Origin: CAYSCS01 sp964429695
Lineage (GTDB): Bacteria; Acidobacteriota; Aminicenantia; Aminicenantales; Aminicenantaceae
Direction: 5' to 3'
Assembly (NCBI GenBank): GCA_964429695.1
Contig: CAYSCS010000015.1
Span: forward strand, 1 to 9,540
DNA: 9,540 nucleotides
Shown piece by piece: positions 1 through 6,969 of the stretch. Position 1 is the stretch's first letter, and every line of letters starts with the position of its first letter. The position numbers and the translations under genes are program-made. The notes beneath the pieces are model-generated. The model was given only the letters and a program-made list of their open reading frames with translations. It had not been told where the DNA came from and ran no database searches.

Positions 1-2
1 AA

Positions 3-447
3 CGAGCCGACACTGAGACCATTCTCAATCTCGGACATTCAAGATGGCTTATCGAGAATAAGGCCATAGACTTATTGGCATGCCGACCATCTCTAGAGGC
101 ATCAATCCCACGGCTCTAACTTCCTTCTGGGTTACCCTGATTTTGGCCCTCAATCTACTCCGTGCTTTTTCTATTTGAATATCAAGCCAGAACTGAGAAC
201 GAAACATAGCACTCTCTATTTTGCTCAGCTCATACTTTCAGCACTCTATGAATTCCTCCCTGAATCGACCCTCAAATATGGCTTAAAATCCTCCTTATGT
301 GAATCTGATTATGAAAAAGATTCTCTCTTTAAGGCTATATCTTTGCCTTTAGTAAAAGGTCGCGAAATCGCTGACTGTTCAAAATTAATATTTACAAATA
401 GATATCAATTATGCTATAGAATGAATTCTTTAAACAATGAACGATAA
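3..447 (+). pseudogene. Decayed IS4-type DDE transposase, C-terminal remnant
   Basis: Pieces of one transposase C-terminus can be read only by changing frame. Frame 3 (from 3) gives a segment containing GHSRWLIENKA, which resembles the R-x3-E part of the IS4-family Y(2)R(3)E(6)K signature. The frame starting at 70 gives TYWHADHL, then a TAG stop at 94, then RHQSHGSNFLL. The frame starting at 131 gives VTLILALNLLRAF. The frame returns at 169 to FYLNIKPELRTKH and stays open to the stop at 445-447. Spliced in that order the pieces read as a continuous hydrophobic transposase tail; separately they make no sense. The catalytic core lies left of the window or is lost. The last 40 or so codons (after about 300) show no clear similarity and may be non-coding; this frame overlaps the fabH start. 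The family call rests on motif recognition and is moderately sure. That the gene is broken is directly visible. Confidence 0.55.
391..420 (+). promoter_or_regulatory. Possible fabH promoter
   Basis: TTTACA (391-396) and TATAGA (415-420) lie 18 bases apart in an AT-rich stretch just upstream of fabH. Transcription would start near 427 and leave a leader of only about 10 bases. No Shine-Dalgarno site precedes either candidate fabH start, so a short leader is plausible. AT-rich sequence produces such matches by chance, hence the low confidence. Confidence 0.3.
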
Positions 448-1432
448 TATGCAACGAAGGGTAAAAATAACAGGGACGGGGTTCTATGTTCCTGAGAGAG
501 TTCTCACGAATTTTGATCTTGAGAAAATGGTGGATACTTCCAATGAATGGATTATGACTAGAACAGGAATCAGCGAAAGAAGAGTAGTTGAAGATAATCA
601 GGCCACTTCGGATTTAGCCATTGAAGCCAGCCGGAGGGCTTTAAAAAATGCCGGAGTAAAAGTAGAAGATATAGATTTAATCATGGTTGGAACTTCAAGC
701 CCTGACACAATGTTTCCTTCAACTGGATGCTGGGTTCAGAAGGGGTTGAGTGCTGACCATATACCTGCCTTTGATATTTCTGCAGGGTGCACGGGTTTTT
801 TATATGGCATGATAATCGCAGAAAGTTTAATCTTGAGTGGGACTCTAAAACGAATCCTCCTTGTTGGAAGCGAAGTTTTAACCAAACTTGTGAACTGGCA
901 AGACCGGAGTACCTGTGTTTTATTCGGGGATGCTGCCGGAGCAGTTGTTCTTGAAGAAAGCAACGATGAATCTGGAATCCTTGCTTCATACTGGAAGGCA
1001 GACGGGAACTTGGGTGACTTACTTTCCATCCCAGGGGGAGGAACTAGGATTCCGACTTCAATTGATTCCCTTCAGAAAGGCCTCCATTACATTCAGATGA
1101 AAGGGAACGAAGTTTTCAAACATGCAGTCAAGAGAATGGGAGAAGCAGCAGTCGAAGTTCTTAGGAAAGCTGGATTAAAAAAAGAAGACATAGATTATCT
1201 AATCCCCCATCAAGCAAACATAAGAATAATTCAGGCCACTGGGGAACGACTTCAGCTTCCCTCAGAAAAGGTTTACACTAATATTCATAAGTATGGGAAT
1301 GTTTCTGTGGCTTCTATTCCCATATGTCTTCATGAGCTTAAAGAAGCAGGGAAGCTCAAGAAAGGTAGCATCATCCTTATGGATGCTTTTGGCGCAGGCT
1401 TCACTTGGGCGGCGGTTTTATATCGATGGTAG
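437..1432 (+). CDS. fabH: 3-oxoacyl-ACP synthase III (FabH)
   Basis: FabH catalyses the first condensation of type II fatty acid synthesis, joining an acyl-CoA (usually acetyl-CoA) to malonyl-ACP in the cytoplasm. The 331-residue length is normal. The thiolase-fold triad is complete: Cys118 in DISAGCTGF, His258 in IPHQANIRI and Asn288 in YGNVSVASIP (commonly YGNTSAASIP). The FGDAAGAV segment (163-170) and the C-terminal GAGFTWA are also typical. The start could instead be the ATG at 449 (MQRRVKITG); neither has a visible Shine-Dalgarno, and 437 is kept as the longer reading. The gene stands alone, away from the usual plsX-fabD-fabG-acpP neighbours, directly behind a transposase remnant and converging on ccdA. 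Acyl-chain preference cannot be read from the sequence by eye. Confidence 0.95.
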   Translation: MNDNMQRRVKITGTGFYVPERVLTNFDLEKMVDTSNEWIMTRTGISERRVVEDNQATSDLAIEASRRALKNAGVKVEDIDLIMVGTSSPDTMFPSTGCWVQKGLSADHIPAFDISAGCTGFLYGMIIAESLILSGTLKRILLVGSEVLTKLVNWQDRSTCVLFGDAAGAVVLEESNDESGILASYWKADGNLGDLLSIPGGGTRIPTSIDSLQKGLHYIQMKGNEVFKHAVKRMGEAAVEVLRKAGLKKEDIDYLIPHQANIRIIQATGERLQLPSEKVYTNIHKYGNVSVASIPICLHELKEAGKLKKGSIILMDAFGAGFTWAAVLYRW

Positions 1433-1461
1433 CCTTTCGAGTTTTAAGGCTAAAATTTTTT
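1430..1461 (+). terminator. Rho-independent terminator of fabH
   Basis: A perfect 7-bp inverted repeat, TAGCCTT (1430-1436) and AAGGCTA (1446-1452), has a 9-base loop and is followed by AAA and six T. The left arm includes the fabH stop codon. The T tract lies on the + strand side, so it serves fabH rather than the converging ccdA. No comparable hairpin for ccdA is evident in the 50-base gap. Confidence 0.65.
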
Positions 1462-1482
1462 AAAAAAAGAAATACTTTCCGA

Positions 1483-2208
1483 TTATTTACTCATATAAAC
1501 CGCAATCATCGAAATCCTTGAGAAATATCCACCTATAAGAAGAATCCCAATTCCGATGAGCATTATTCCCCCAACCGTTGTTATGACTCTGAGATATTTC
1601 CTCAGGGCTTTGAAGTACTCGAAGAACTTATGAAGGATGAGACCACAGAGTAAAAAAGGGATTCCAATTCCTGCCGAATAAAAACTAAGGAGAACTATTC
1701 CCCTCCCGAGATTCTGAGTGGTAGCAGCGAGGGTAAGTATCGTTCCCAGAATAGGACCTATGCAAGGAGTCCATCCTGCTCCAAAAGCCACTCCCACAAG
1801 AAAAGCACCAAGATAGCCTAAAGGCTTTTTTCCTAGGTTAAACCTCTTTTCCTTTTCCAAGATTCGAAGCCTAAATAAACCTGAAAAATGAATTCCAAAA
1901 AAAATTACAACGAGTCCCCCAATGATTTCAAATATGCGAATGTTACTTGCGAGAAATTTGCCAATGAACGTGGCTGAGGCTCCCATAGAAATAAAGATCA
2001 AAGAAAATCCGAGAATAAACATCAAAGAACCCAGCAAAACTTTTTGTCTCCTCTTGCCACTGCTTTTTTCTTTTGATATTTCATCAATGGAAACGCCGCT
2101 GATAAAAACAATATAAGAGGGAATAAGAGGAAGAACACAGGGAGAGAGGAAGGAAAGAAGGCCGGAGATGAGGGCAATGAGGATGGTTGTGTTCTCCATT
2201 CCCTGCAT
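1483..2208 (-). CDS. ccdA: CcdA-family thiol:disulfide transport membrane protein
   Basis: CcdA proteins carry electrons from cytoplasmic thioredoxin across the inner membrane to extracytoplasmic thiol-redox proteins. The 241-residue protein is almost entirely hydrophobic, with about six membrane segments (near 7-27, 57-80, 91-110, 131-160, 167-190 and 206-228). The two redox cysteines are in their usual places: Cys24 in LSPCVLPLIPSY at the end of helix 1, and Cys149 in GWTPCIGPILG. A basic loop (about 46-57) separates the first two helices. It starts 3 bases after the stop of the thioredoxin gene, so the two are surely co-transcribed and probably translationally coupled. A second ATG at 2199 (MENTT) is an alternative start; neither has a well-spaced Shine-Dalgarno. 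The partner gene supports CcdA over the longer DsbD, which carries its own periplasmic domains. Confidence 0.9.
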   Translation of the reverse strand: MQGMENTTILIALISGLLSFLSPCVLPLIPSYIVFISGVSIDEISKEKSSGKRRQKVLLGSLMFILGFSLIFISMGASATFIGKFLASNIRIFEIIGGLVVIFFGIHFSGLFRLRILEKEKRFNLGKKPLGYLGAFLVGVAFGAGWTPCIGPILGTILTLAATTQNLGRGIVLLSFYSAGIGIPFLLCGLILHKFFEYFKALRKYLRVITTVGGIMLIGIGILLIGGYFSRISMIAVYMSK

Positions 2209-2211
2209 GGG

Positions 2212-2718
2212 CTAATTCTCTGAGTTCAATTGGTTAAAATAATTCTTTAGAGTATCTTTGTCCATGTAGCCAATGTGCTTGTGCCTTATCATGCCTTCTT
2301 TATCTATGATGAAGGTGACAGGAATAGCACGACCAGGTTTATAGCTGCTGTAAAGTTCGGGAGTTCCCATGACAACAGGATAATTGACGCGGTATTCATT
2401 GACAAATTCGAGGACCTTCTCGGGACTTATTTCATCCACAGAGACGCCGATTATTTGCAAGCCCTTTTCTTTGTATTCATTAAAGATTTCAATGAAGCCT
2501 GGAATTTCGGCTCTGCACGGCGGGCACCATGTAGCCCAGAAATTAAGGAAGATTATTTTCCCCTTGTAGGTTGAGAGAGAAATCATCGTCCCCCTTAGTT
2601 CTTTTAGCGTAAACTCTGGAGCTTTAAGAGGGTCGTTTTCAAAATTGCCCTTTTTTTCTGATCCATTGCAGAAATTAAAAATAAAAACCAATAAAAGAAA
2701 AGGTAGAAATCTACGCAT
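2212..2718 (-). CDS. TlpA/ResA-like membrane-anchored thioredoxin
   Basis: This is an extracytoplasmic thiol:disulfide oxidoreductase of the TlpA/ResA (AhpC-TSA/Redoxin-like) type. The 168 residues contain an N-terminal hydrophobic stretch (4-16) after MRR and then a thioredoxin fold from about 32. The active site is WCPPC (Cys65 and Cys68) in NFWATWCPPCRAEIP, and the cis-proline is Pro133 in RAIPVTFIID. Both motifs are those of ResA/TlpA reductants of apocytochrome c. Cys17 follows the hydrophobic stretch, but the preceding residues FNF are a poor lipobox, so it may be a simple membrane anchor instead of a lipoprotein. AAAGGAGTT ends 4 bases before the ATG and fixes the start. With ccdA next in the operon, electron delivery from CcdA to this protein is the natural reading. 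The final substrate is unknown; no cytochrome c gene is in the window. Confidence 0.9.
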   Translation of the reverse strand: MRRFLPFLLLVFIFNFCNGSEKKGNFENDPLKAPEFTLKELRGTMISLSTYKGKIIFLNFWATWCPPCRAEIPGFIEIFNEYKEKGLQIIGVSVDEISPEKVLEFVNEYRVNYPVVMGTPELYSSYKPGRAIPVTFIIDKEGMIRHKHIGYMDKDTLKNYFNQLNSEN

Positions 2719-2784
2719 TTTAACTCCTTTTGGAAGCTGTTCCTTCTCTAAGAGCTTTTATTTAACCCTATTTTTAAGATAAGA

Positions 2785-2813
2785 ATTATAAAATTTAATT
2801 TCTCAAATTGCAA
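2785..2813 (-). promoter_or_regulatory. Promoter of the thioredoxin-ccdA operon
   Basis: Read on the - strand, TTGCAA (2813-2808) is followed after 17 bases by a perfect TATAAT (2790-2785). Transcription would start near 2778, giving a leader of about 60 bases before the ATG at 2718. The spacing and the full -10 box make this a convincing sigma70-type promoter, separating this operon from por upstream. Confidence 0.7.
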
Positions 2814-2814
2814 T

Positions 2815-2834
2815 AAAAAAAACTTTAGTTTTTT
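2815..2834 (-). terminator. AT-only hairpin at the end of the por operon
   Basis: On the - strand, AAAAAAC (2834-2828), a TAAA loop and GTTTTTT (2823-2817) form a 7-bp stem ending in a T run. It begins inside the porB stop codon. The stem is almost all A-T, so it is a weak terminator; it is called mainly because a new promoter follows at once. Confidence 0.4.
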
Positions 2835-3732
2835 AATTTTTGGCGCATAAATCTAAAAGCCTTTGCCACTTTCTATCCACCTCTTCTTGCATCAAACTTA
2901 TCTCTTCCTCTTTTAAATGGTGAAACCTTCCTTGTAATCTCAAATAATCAATGATTGGTTTTTTTTCTCTTAGTTTGATATTCAAAATGTACTTCTCTCC
3001 ATTTTCAATTTCGAAGAGTGGGAAAATAGCATTTTGAACAACCATCCTGGCAAGTTTTACGGTATCCTCTGGACGGCTCTTCCATCCGGTCGGACAAGGG
3101 GCATAAATATGGATGAATCTTGTTCCCTTGATTTCTTTTGCTTTTTTTGCCTTTCTGTAAAGGTCTTCTGGGTATCCTATGCTTGCAGTTGCTATATACG
3201 GAATTCTGTGCGCAGCCATGATTCCTATGATGTCCTTTTTAGGGCGATTCTTGAAATGTTTCACAGGAGTAGTTGTGGTCCATGCCCCATAAGGAGTTGC
3301 AGAGCTCCTCTGAATTCCTGTATTCATGTAGGCTTCGTTGTCATAGCATATATATAGAATATCATCGTTTCGCTCTGCTGCGCCTGAGAGGGCTTGAATA
3401 CCTATATCAAAAGTCCCCCCATCTCCAGCCCAGGCGACCACCGTAGTTTCATGGTCTCCGACCATTTCAAGTCCAGCCTTTACTCCTGAAGCAGACGAAG
3501 CGGCTGTCTCGAAAGCACAATGAAATATGGGAACTTCAAGGCAAGAGTAGGGGAAGGGGCCGTCTATTACAGACCAGCAACAAGCCGGAATACATAAAAT
3601 AGTCCTTTTTCCCAACGCCTTTAGAACGAATCTCATCGCCAAAGTTGCTCCACAGCCCTGGCATGCGAGATGCCCCGGATTCATGTATTCTTCTTCGGGA
3701 AGGGAAAGCTTCATGCCTTTTTTTTCTCTCAT
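2833..3732 (-). CDS. porB: Pyruvate:ferredoxin oxidoreductase, beta subunit (PorB)
   Basis: PorB binds thiamine diphosphate and a [4Fe-4S] cluster in the four-subunit 2-oxoacid:ferredoxin oxidoreductase. With 299 residues it shows HLACQGCGA (Cys24, Cys27), a third cysteine at CC 51-52 and Cys213 in APCPTGW, matching the four proximal-cluster ligands of this family. The TPP/Mg motif runs from GDGGTFDIG (103-111) to CYDNEAYMNTG (129-139). The start chosen is the ATG at 3732, whose ATGA overlaps the porA stop and which has GGAG 7 bases upstream. A longer reading would begin with a TTG at 3753 inside porA, with no better ribosome site. The sequence around SSATPYGAWTTTTPVK is the type seen in pyruvate enzymes, but 2-oxoisovalerate cannot be excluded by eye. 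It is the last gene of the operon. Confidence 0.93.
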   Translation of the reverse strand: MREKKGMKLSLPEEEYMNPGHLACQGCGATLAMRFVLKALGKRTILCIPACCWSVIDGPFPYSCLEVPIFHCAFETAASSASGVKAGLEMVGDHETTVVAWAGDGGTFDIGIQALSGAAERNDDILYICYDNEAYMNTGIQRSSATPYGAWTTTTPVKHFKNRPKKDIIGIMAAHRIPYIATASIGYPEDLYRKAKKAKEIKGTRFIHIYAPCPTGWKSRPEDTVKLARMVVQNAIFPLFEIENGEKYILNIKLREKKPIIDYLRLQGRFHHLKEEEISLMQEEVDRKWQRLLDLCAKN

Positions 3733-4883
3733 TTTTTTACTCCTATCCAGCAAATAAAATCTTCAGGCTTCTCTTTTTTTAAGGTATATTTAGTTATCTC
3801 TTTGAAAGTCGAAGGAGTAATGTCTCTGCCCCCAAGTCCAGCGATGAATCCAAAAAGGGGAATATTTCTATTCTTTCCATAAAGGGCAGATTTCACTTCT
3901 TGATAAAAAATCCCATGGTGACCATAGGAAATGTTTCTATCCACTATGGCAACTTTTTTGGCGTTTTTGAGTATCTCACAAATCTTTCGGAAGGGGAATG
4001 GCCGAAATACTCTAATCCTCAAGTTACCCACTTCCACCCCTTCCTTGCGCATTTCTTCTACGGCCACATTGGCAGTGTAGCCCATGGTACCAGAAGTAAT
4101 GAGAATGATTTCCGCATCTTCACAGAGATAAGGCTCCACAAGACCAAGACATCTTCCAAACATTTTTTGATATTCCTTACCTGTTTCTTCGATCACTCCA
4201 TCTGCCTTTTCCATGTCTTTCTGGAGTTTGTAGCGCAACTCAAAATAATGTTCTGGAGAAGTCAAGCCGCCAAAGGCATGTGGCTCATCAGGGGTAATTC
4301 TTATTTTTGGTCTGAATGGCGGCAAATACTCATCCACTTTAGCCTGCTCAGGAATCTCGACGACTTCATAAGTATGAGAAAGGCTGAAAGCATCCAGAAC
4401 TACCATACTGGGAATGAGCAGTTTTTCCGAGACTTTGAAAGCCTGGATGACGGTATCCAGCACTTCCTGATTGCTGGCGCAATAAAATTGCATCCACCCT
4501 GTATCTCTTTGAGAGAGGCTATCATTTTGGTCTGACCAGATGCTCCATCCAGGTGCCATGGCCCGATTTATGTTACCCATGACAACTGGTAGCCTTCCCC
4601 CTGAGGCCCAATGCAGGAGTTCATGCATAAGAGTGAGTCCTTGGGCAGAGGTAGCAGTGAATGTTCTCGCTCCTGCAAGTGATGCACCTATACAAGCAGC
4701 CATGGCAGAGTGTTCAGATTCAACTTTTATGAACTTCGCGTCAAGGATCTTATCAGCACACATCTCTGAGAGAAGCTCCACAACTTGAGTCTGGGGAGTG
4801 ATAGGATAGGCAGCAATAACCTGAGCTCGAGAGAGCATCGCACCGTAGGAGAGTGCATGATTGCCCATAATTACTTTCTTCAT
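3729..4883 (-). CDS. porA: Pyruvate:ferredoxin oxidoreductase, alpha subunit (PorA)
   Basis: PorA supplies the pyrimidine-binding half of the thiamine diphosphate site and the substrate pocket. The 384 residues begin with the domain carrying YPITPQT (26-32), whose Pro-Ile-Thr loop contacts the 2-oxoacid, then ESEHSAM (55-61), whose glutamate activates the cofactor, and TSAQGL (78-83). The segment NINRAMAPGWSIWSDQND follows near 104-121; its Arg and DQ-D residues are typical of pyruvate enzymes. A second domain from about 250 (ILITSGTMGYTANVAVEEM, then a VFRPFPF segment) is the usual C-terminal transketolase-like part. The ATG overlaps the porD stop by ATGA and has GGAGG 6 bases upstream, so translation is coupled. 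Together with PorB, PorC and PorD it forms the cytoplasmic enzyme that makes acetyl-CoA and reduced ferredoxin, or runs backwards to fix CO2. Confidence 0.95.
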   Translation of the reverse strand: MKKVIMGNHALSYGAMLSRAQVIAAYPITPQTQVVELLSEMCADKILDAKFIKVESEHSAMAACIGASLAGARTFTATSAQGLTLMHELLHWASGGRLPVVMGNINRAMAPGWSIWSDQNDSLSQRDTGWMQFYCASNQEVLDTVIQAFKVSEKLLIPSMVVLDAFSLSHTYEVVEIPEQAKVDEYLPPFRPKIRITPDEPHAFGGLTSPEHYFELRYKLQKDMEKADGVIEETGKEYQKMFGRCLGLVEPYLCEDAEIILITSGTMGYTANVAVEEMRKEGVEVGNLRIRVFRPFPFRKICEILKNAKKVAIVDRNISYGHHGIFYQEVKSALYGKNRNIPLFGFIAGLGGRDITPSTFKEITKYTLKKEKPEDFICWIGVKK

Positions 4884-5179
4884 TTTGCCTCCTCTTTAAT
4901 GATGATGCATTTCTGAGGGCACTCTTCTGCGCAGAGGCCACAACCTTTGCAGTAATCATAATCTATTACAGGATAGTCATCCTCAATATAAATCGCTACA
5001 TCCGGACAGAATTTCCAGCAGATTCCGCACTGGATACAATTTTCCAGGTCGATTTCTGGCCTTATGTTTCTCCATGCTCCAGTCTTGTTGAAGAGCATGG
5101 ACCCTATGGACATGGGCATGATAGGAAATTCCTTTTCCGAATTAAAAATAATTTTTTGTGAATTTTTCTTTTTTTTCAT
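4880..5179 (-). CDS. porD: Pyruvate:ferredoxin oxidoreductase, delta (2x[4Fe-4S] ferredoxin) subunit (PorD)
   Basis: This 99-residue subunit carries electrons from the PorB cluster to external ferredoxin. Two complete CX2CX2CX3CP motifs are visible: Cys48, 51, 54 and 58 (CIQCGICWKFCP) and Cys77, 80, 83 and 87 (CKGCGLCAEECP), each able to bind a [4Fe-4S] cluster; Cys91 is extra. The N-terminal part with GSMLFNKTGAWRNIRPEID (about 26-44) is the arm characteristic of PorD rather than of a free ferredoxin. AGAGGA ends 7 bases before the ATG and sets the start. The first nine residues are a lysine-rich run (MKKKKNSQK). It is separated from porC by 215 bases that hold a small coupled ORF, whereas the other por joints are overlaps. 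Confidence 0.94.
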   Translation of the reverse strand: MKKKKNSQKIIFNSEKEFPIMPMSIGSMLFNKTGAWRNIRPEIDLENCIQCGICWKFCPDVAIYIEDDYPVIDYDYCKGCGLCAEECPQKCIIIKEEAK

Positions 5180-5275
5180 CGTTTATCCTCTTTTGAATTC
5201 TGAAGATGAAGAGATTGCGTTTTTTGTACTAAGGTGGCGAGATATATAGATAAGAACGTATTTTTTAGAGGTAAG

Positions 5276-5398
5276 TTAATAATCACAAATTATTTTACCA
5301 TTTTTAATCTCAGATATAAATGAAAAGATATCTACCTGAAGTTTTTCAGAAAGAAAGATTTGAGCTTTCTTTTCATTCCTCTTTTTTGATTTATTCAT
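5276..5398 (-). CDS. Small ORF coupled to porC, unknown function
   Basis: A 40-codon ORF starts with an ATG that shares ATGA with the porC stop, the same junction used at porD/porA and porA/porB. Just upstream, inside porC, GAAAGAG could serve as a weak ribosome site. The product begins MNKSKKRNEKKAQ, is very lysine-rich and basic in its first 13 residues, and then turns into an amphipathic stretch (IFLSEKLQVDIFSFISEIKNG) ending in a single cysteine (Cys38). No signal peptide or metal motif is seen and I do not recognise the family. The 5180-5275 stretch that follows, up to porD, shows nothing else apart from the porD ribosome site. It may be a real accessory peptide or the decayed remains of a gene; conservation beside por in relatives would decide. 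Confidence 0.4.
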   Translation of the reverse strand: MNKSKKRNEKKAQIFLSEKLQVDIFSFISEIKNGKIICDY

Positions 5399-5943
5399 GC
5401 TCTTTCATAGGCTTCCCTAGCTGCAGCCGCATTTTCTTCGGGTTTTGAAGGGACTTCCTCCCGTACCGCTTTGAGAACAGATTCAATTCTGGCAAGCTTT
5501 AGAATCTTGACTACTGCTCCCACGATAGCCGTGTTGACGATAGGAGTAGCCAGAGTACCCAGTTTATGTTGCACAGCTATTTCTGTGGCATTTATGGTGG
5601 CAATTCTGAACTTATTTTTGGGTAGGTTTAGCTCTTCTGGTTTCTTGTCAGTGTTAACAATAATCCATCCATTATCTTTCAGTCCTTCAGTTACATCTAT
5701 TGCTTCTATGAGAGTGGGGTCGACAACGACTACATGGTCCGGCGTGTAAATCCTGCTTTTATCATAGATTGGTTTATCATCGATACGAATGAAGGCGTAG
5801 ACAGGGGCCCCTCTTCTTTCTACACCAAACTCAGGGTAAGCTTGAACATATTTTCCTTCCATGGCGATGGCGTCAGCTAGGATTTTCGACGCAACTACGG
5901 TTCCTTGTCCTCCTCTTCCATGAAAGCGGATTTCAACCATCAT
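5395..5943 (-). CDS. porC: Pyruvate:ferredoxin oxidoreductase, gamma subunit (PorC)
   Basis: The gamma subunit forms the CoA-binding/structural domain III of the 2-oxoacid:ferredoxin oxidoreductases. The 182 residues open with the family signature IRFHGRGGQG (5-14), continue with YPEFGVERRGAPV (about 36-48) and VVDPTLI, and end with an alanine-rich helix. The length is normal. It begins 16 bases after the fumarase stop. The sequence GAGAGGAAG directly precedes two consecutive ATGs; the second, at 5940, has the better spacing, so the protein may start one residue later. It is the first por gene of the transcript, giving the order gamma-delta-alpha-beta, an order also found in archaeal and thermophilic bacterial por operons. 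Confidence 0.94.
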   Translation of the reverse strand: MMVEIRFHGRGGQGTVVASKILADAIAMEGKYVQAYPEFGVERRGAPVYAFIRIDDKPIYDKSRIYTPDHVVVVDPTLIEAIDVTEGLKDNGWIIVNTDKKPEELNLPKNKFRIATINATEIAVQHKLGTLATPIVNTAIVGAVVKILKLARIESVLKAVREEVPSKPEENAAAAREAYERA

Positions 5944-5959
5944 CTTCCTCTCTACTTTT

Positions 5960-6817
5960 TCATAGCTCGAAACTCATAACTCTATGTGAATGACACTGGA
6001 TATTCACCGCAGCTGGCATAGAAGCTATATGGCAAGGGAAGGATTCTACGTGGACTGCCAATGCCGTGCAACGTCCCCCCATTCCCTGGGGACCTATTCC
6101 AAGCTTATTTATCCTCTCAAGAAGTCTTTTCTCCATTTCTGCATAGAAAGGGTCAGAATTGTGAGAGCCGAGTGGTCTTCTGAGGAGAGCCTTTTTGGCA
6201 AGAAGTGCGCAATACTCAAAATTCCCTCCAATTCCTACTCCTACAACAATTGGAGGACAAGGATTAGAACCAGCTTTATCGACAGTTTCAACAACAAAAT
6301 CTTCAATACCTTCAAGACCAGCAGCTGGTGCGAACATACGAATGGCACTCATGTTTTCCGCTCCTCCACCTTTGGCCACGAAGGTGACTTTGAACACCTC
6401 GCCTGGGACAAGCTCCCAGTGGATATAAGCAGGAGTATTATCCCCCGTGTTTTTGCGTCGAATAGGGTCTTCGACTACAGATTTCCTTAAATATCCTTCT
6501 TTATATCCTTCTCTTGTCCCTTCTTCTATCGCTTCTCTGAGACTCCTCAGTCCATTATCCTTGTTAAGTTTAATATCTTCTCCGATCTCGACAAAAAAAA
6601 CAGCTAAACCTGTGTCTTGACACAGTCCAAGTTTCTCTTCTTTTGCTATCTTTGCGTTTTCTAATATTTGCTCGAATACGGCTTTTCCGGCTGGTGATTC
6701 TTCTTTTTCCATCATTTCTTTGATAGTTTTTAGCACATCTTCTTGAAGAACGAAGTTTGCTTCTTGGACTAAATCTTTAACCCTGTTTTTTACTTCGGCC
6801 AAACTTATGACTTTCAT
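5960..6817 (-). CDS. fumA: Class I fumarate hydratase, alpha subunit
   Basis: This is the N-terminal catalytic half of the oxygen-sensitive [4Fe-4S] fumarase (TtdA/FumA family), which interconverts fumarate and malate when joined to a beta subunit. The 285 residues are the usual length for a split alpha subunit. The three cluster cysteines are Cys66 in LGLCQDTG, Cys187 in NPCPPIVVGVGIGG and Cys275 in AVNIQCHSHR. KGGGAENMS (149-157) and GSHN (217-220) are also typical. In GPQGMGGRCTALAVHVE a cysteine (Cys250) sits where threonine is common. The ATG has GGAGG 7 bases upstream. It is the first gene after a strong promoter and is followed 16 bases later by porC, not by the expected beta subunit. 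L-tartrate dehydratase alpha is the main alternative identity. Confidence 0.9.
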   Translation of the reverse strand: MKVISLAEVKNRVKDLVQEANFVLQEDVLKTIKEMMEKEESPAGKAVFEQILENAKIAKEEKLGLCQDTGLAVFFVEIGEDIKLNKDNGLRSLREAIEEGTREGYKEGYLRKSVVEDPIRRKNTGDNTPAYIHWELVPGEVFKVTFVAKGGGAENMSAIRMFAPAAGLEGIEDFVVETVDKAGSNPCPPIVVGVGIGGNFEYCALLAKKALLRRPLGSHNSDPFYAEMEKRLLERINKLGIGPQGMGGRCTALAVHVESFPCHIASMPAAVNIQCHSHRVMSFEL

Positions 6818-6866
6818 TGAGGACCTCCGGTAATATTGTTATTTTAAGATAATTTATTAAATTTAA

Positions 6867-6895
6867 AGTTTAAGTTTCTCTCTTAAAGGTGTCAA
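6867..6895 (-). promoter_or_regulatory. Promoter of the fumarase-por operon
   Basis: Read on the - strand, a perfect TTGACA (6895-6890) is followed after 17 bases by TAAACT (6872-6867). Transcription would begin near 6860, with a leader of about 43 bases ending in the strong CCGGAGG site of the fumarase gene. It is the best -35 box in the window and fits a highly expressed central-metabolism operon. Confidence 0.7.
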
Positions 6896-6901
6896 GGAAA
6901 A

Positions 6902-6918
6902 TGTAGGCTTTTTCTACA
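6902..6918 (-). terminator. Weak hairpin after the endonuclease IV-like gene
   Basis: On the - strand, TGTAG and CTACA form a 5-bp stem around AAAAAGC, followed by TTTTCC. It lies about 50 bases after the stop of the TIM-barrel gene and just before the fumarase promoter. The stem is short and the T run only four, so it may be leaky or meaningless. Confidence 0.25.
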
Positions 6919-6969
6919 AGGGTATTTTTTTTATTTTATCTTTTTCCTTTCGATTGTCATCCTAATTTT

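Noticed and set aside
175..447. A 90-codon gene before fabH
   Set aside because: Its first part is the tail of the broken transposase read in one of its frames; its end overlaps the fabH start and shows no ribosome site.
3733..3753. Longer porB starting at a TTG at 3753
   Set aside because: The ATG at 3732 gives the ATGA overlap used elsewhere in the operon and has a well-placed GGAG; the TTG lies inside porA.
3900..4535. A 211-codon open frame on the + strand
   Set aside because: It is antisense to porA, which has full family motifs, ribosome site and coupled ends. The frame's product shows no recognisable motif and is a shadow of porA codon use.
5990..6490. A 166-codon open frame on the + strand
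   Set aside because: It lies antisense to the fumarase alpha gene and has no recognisable motif.
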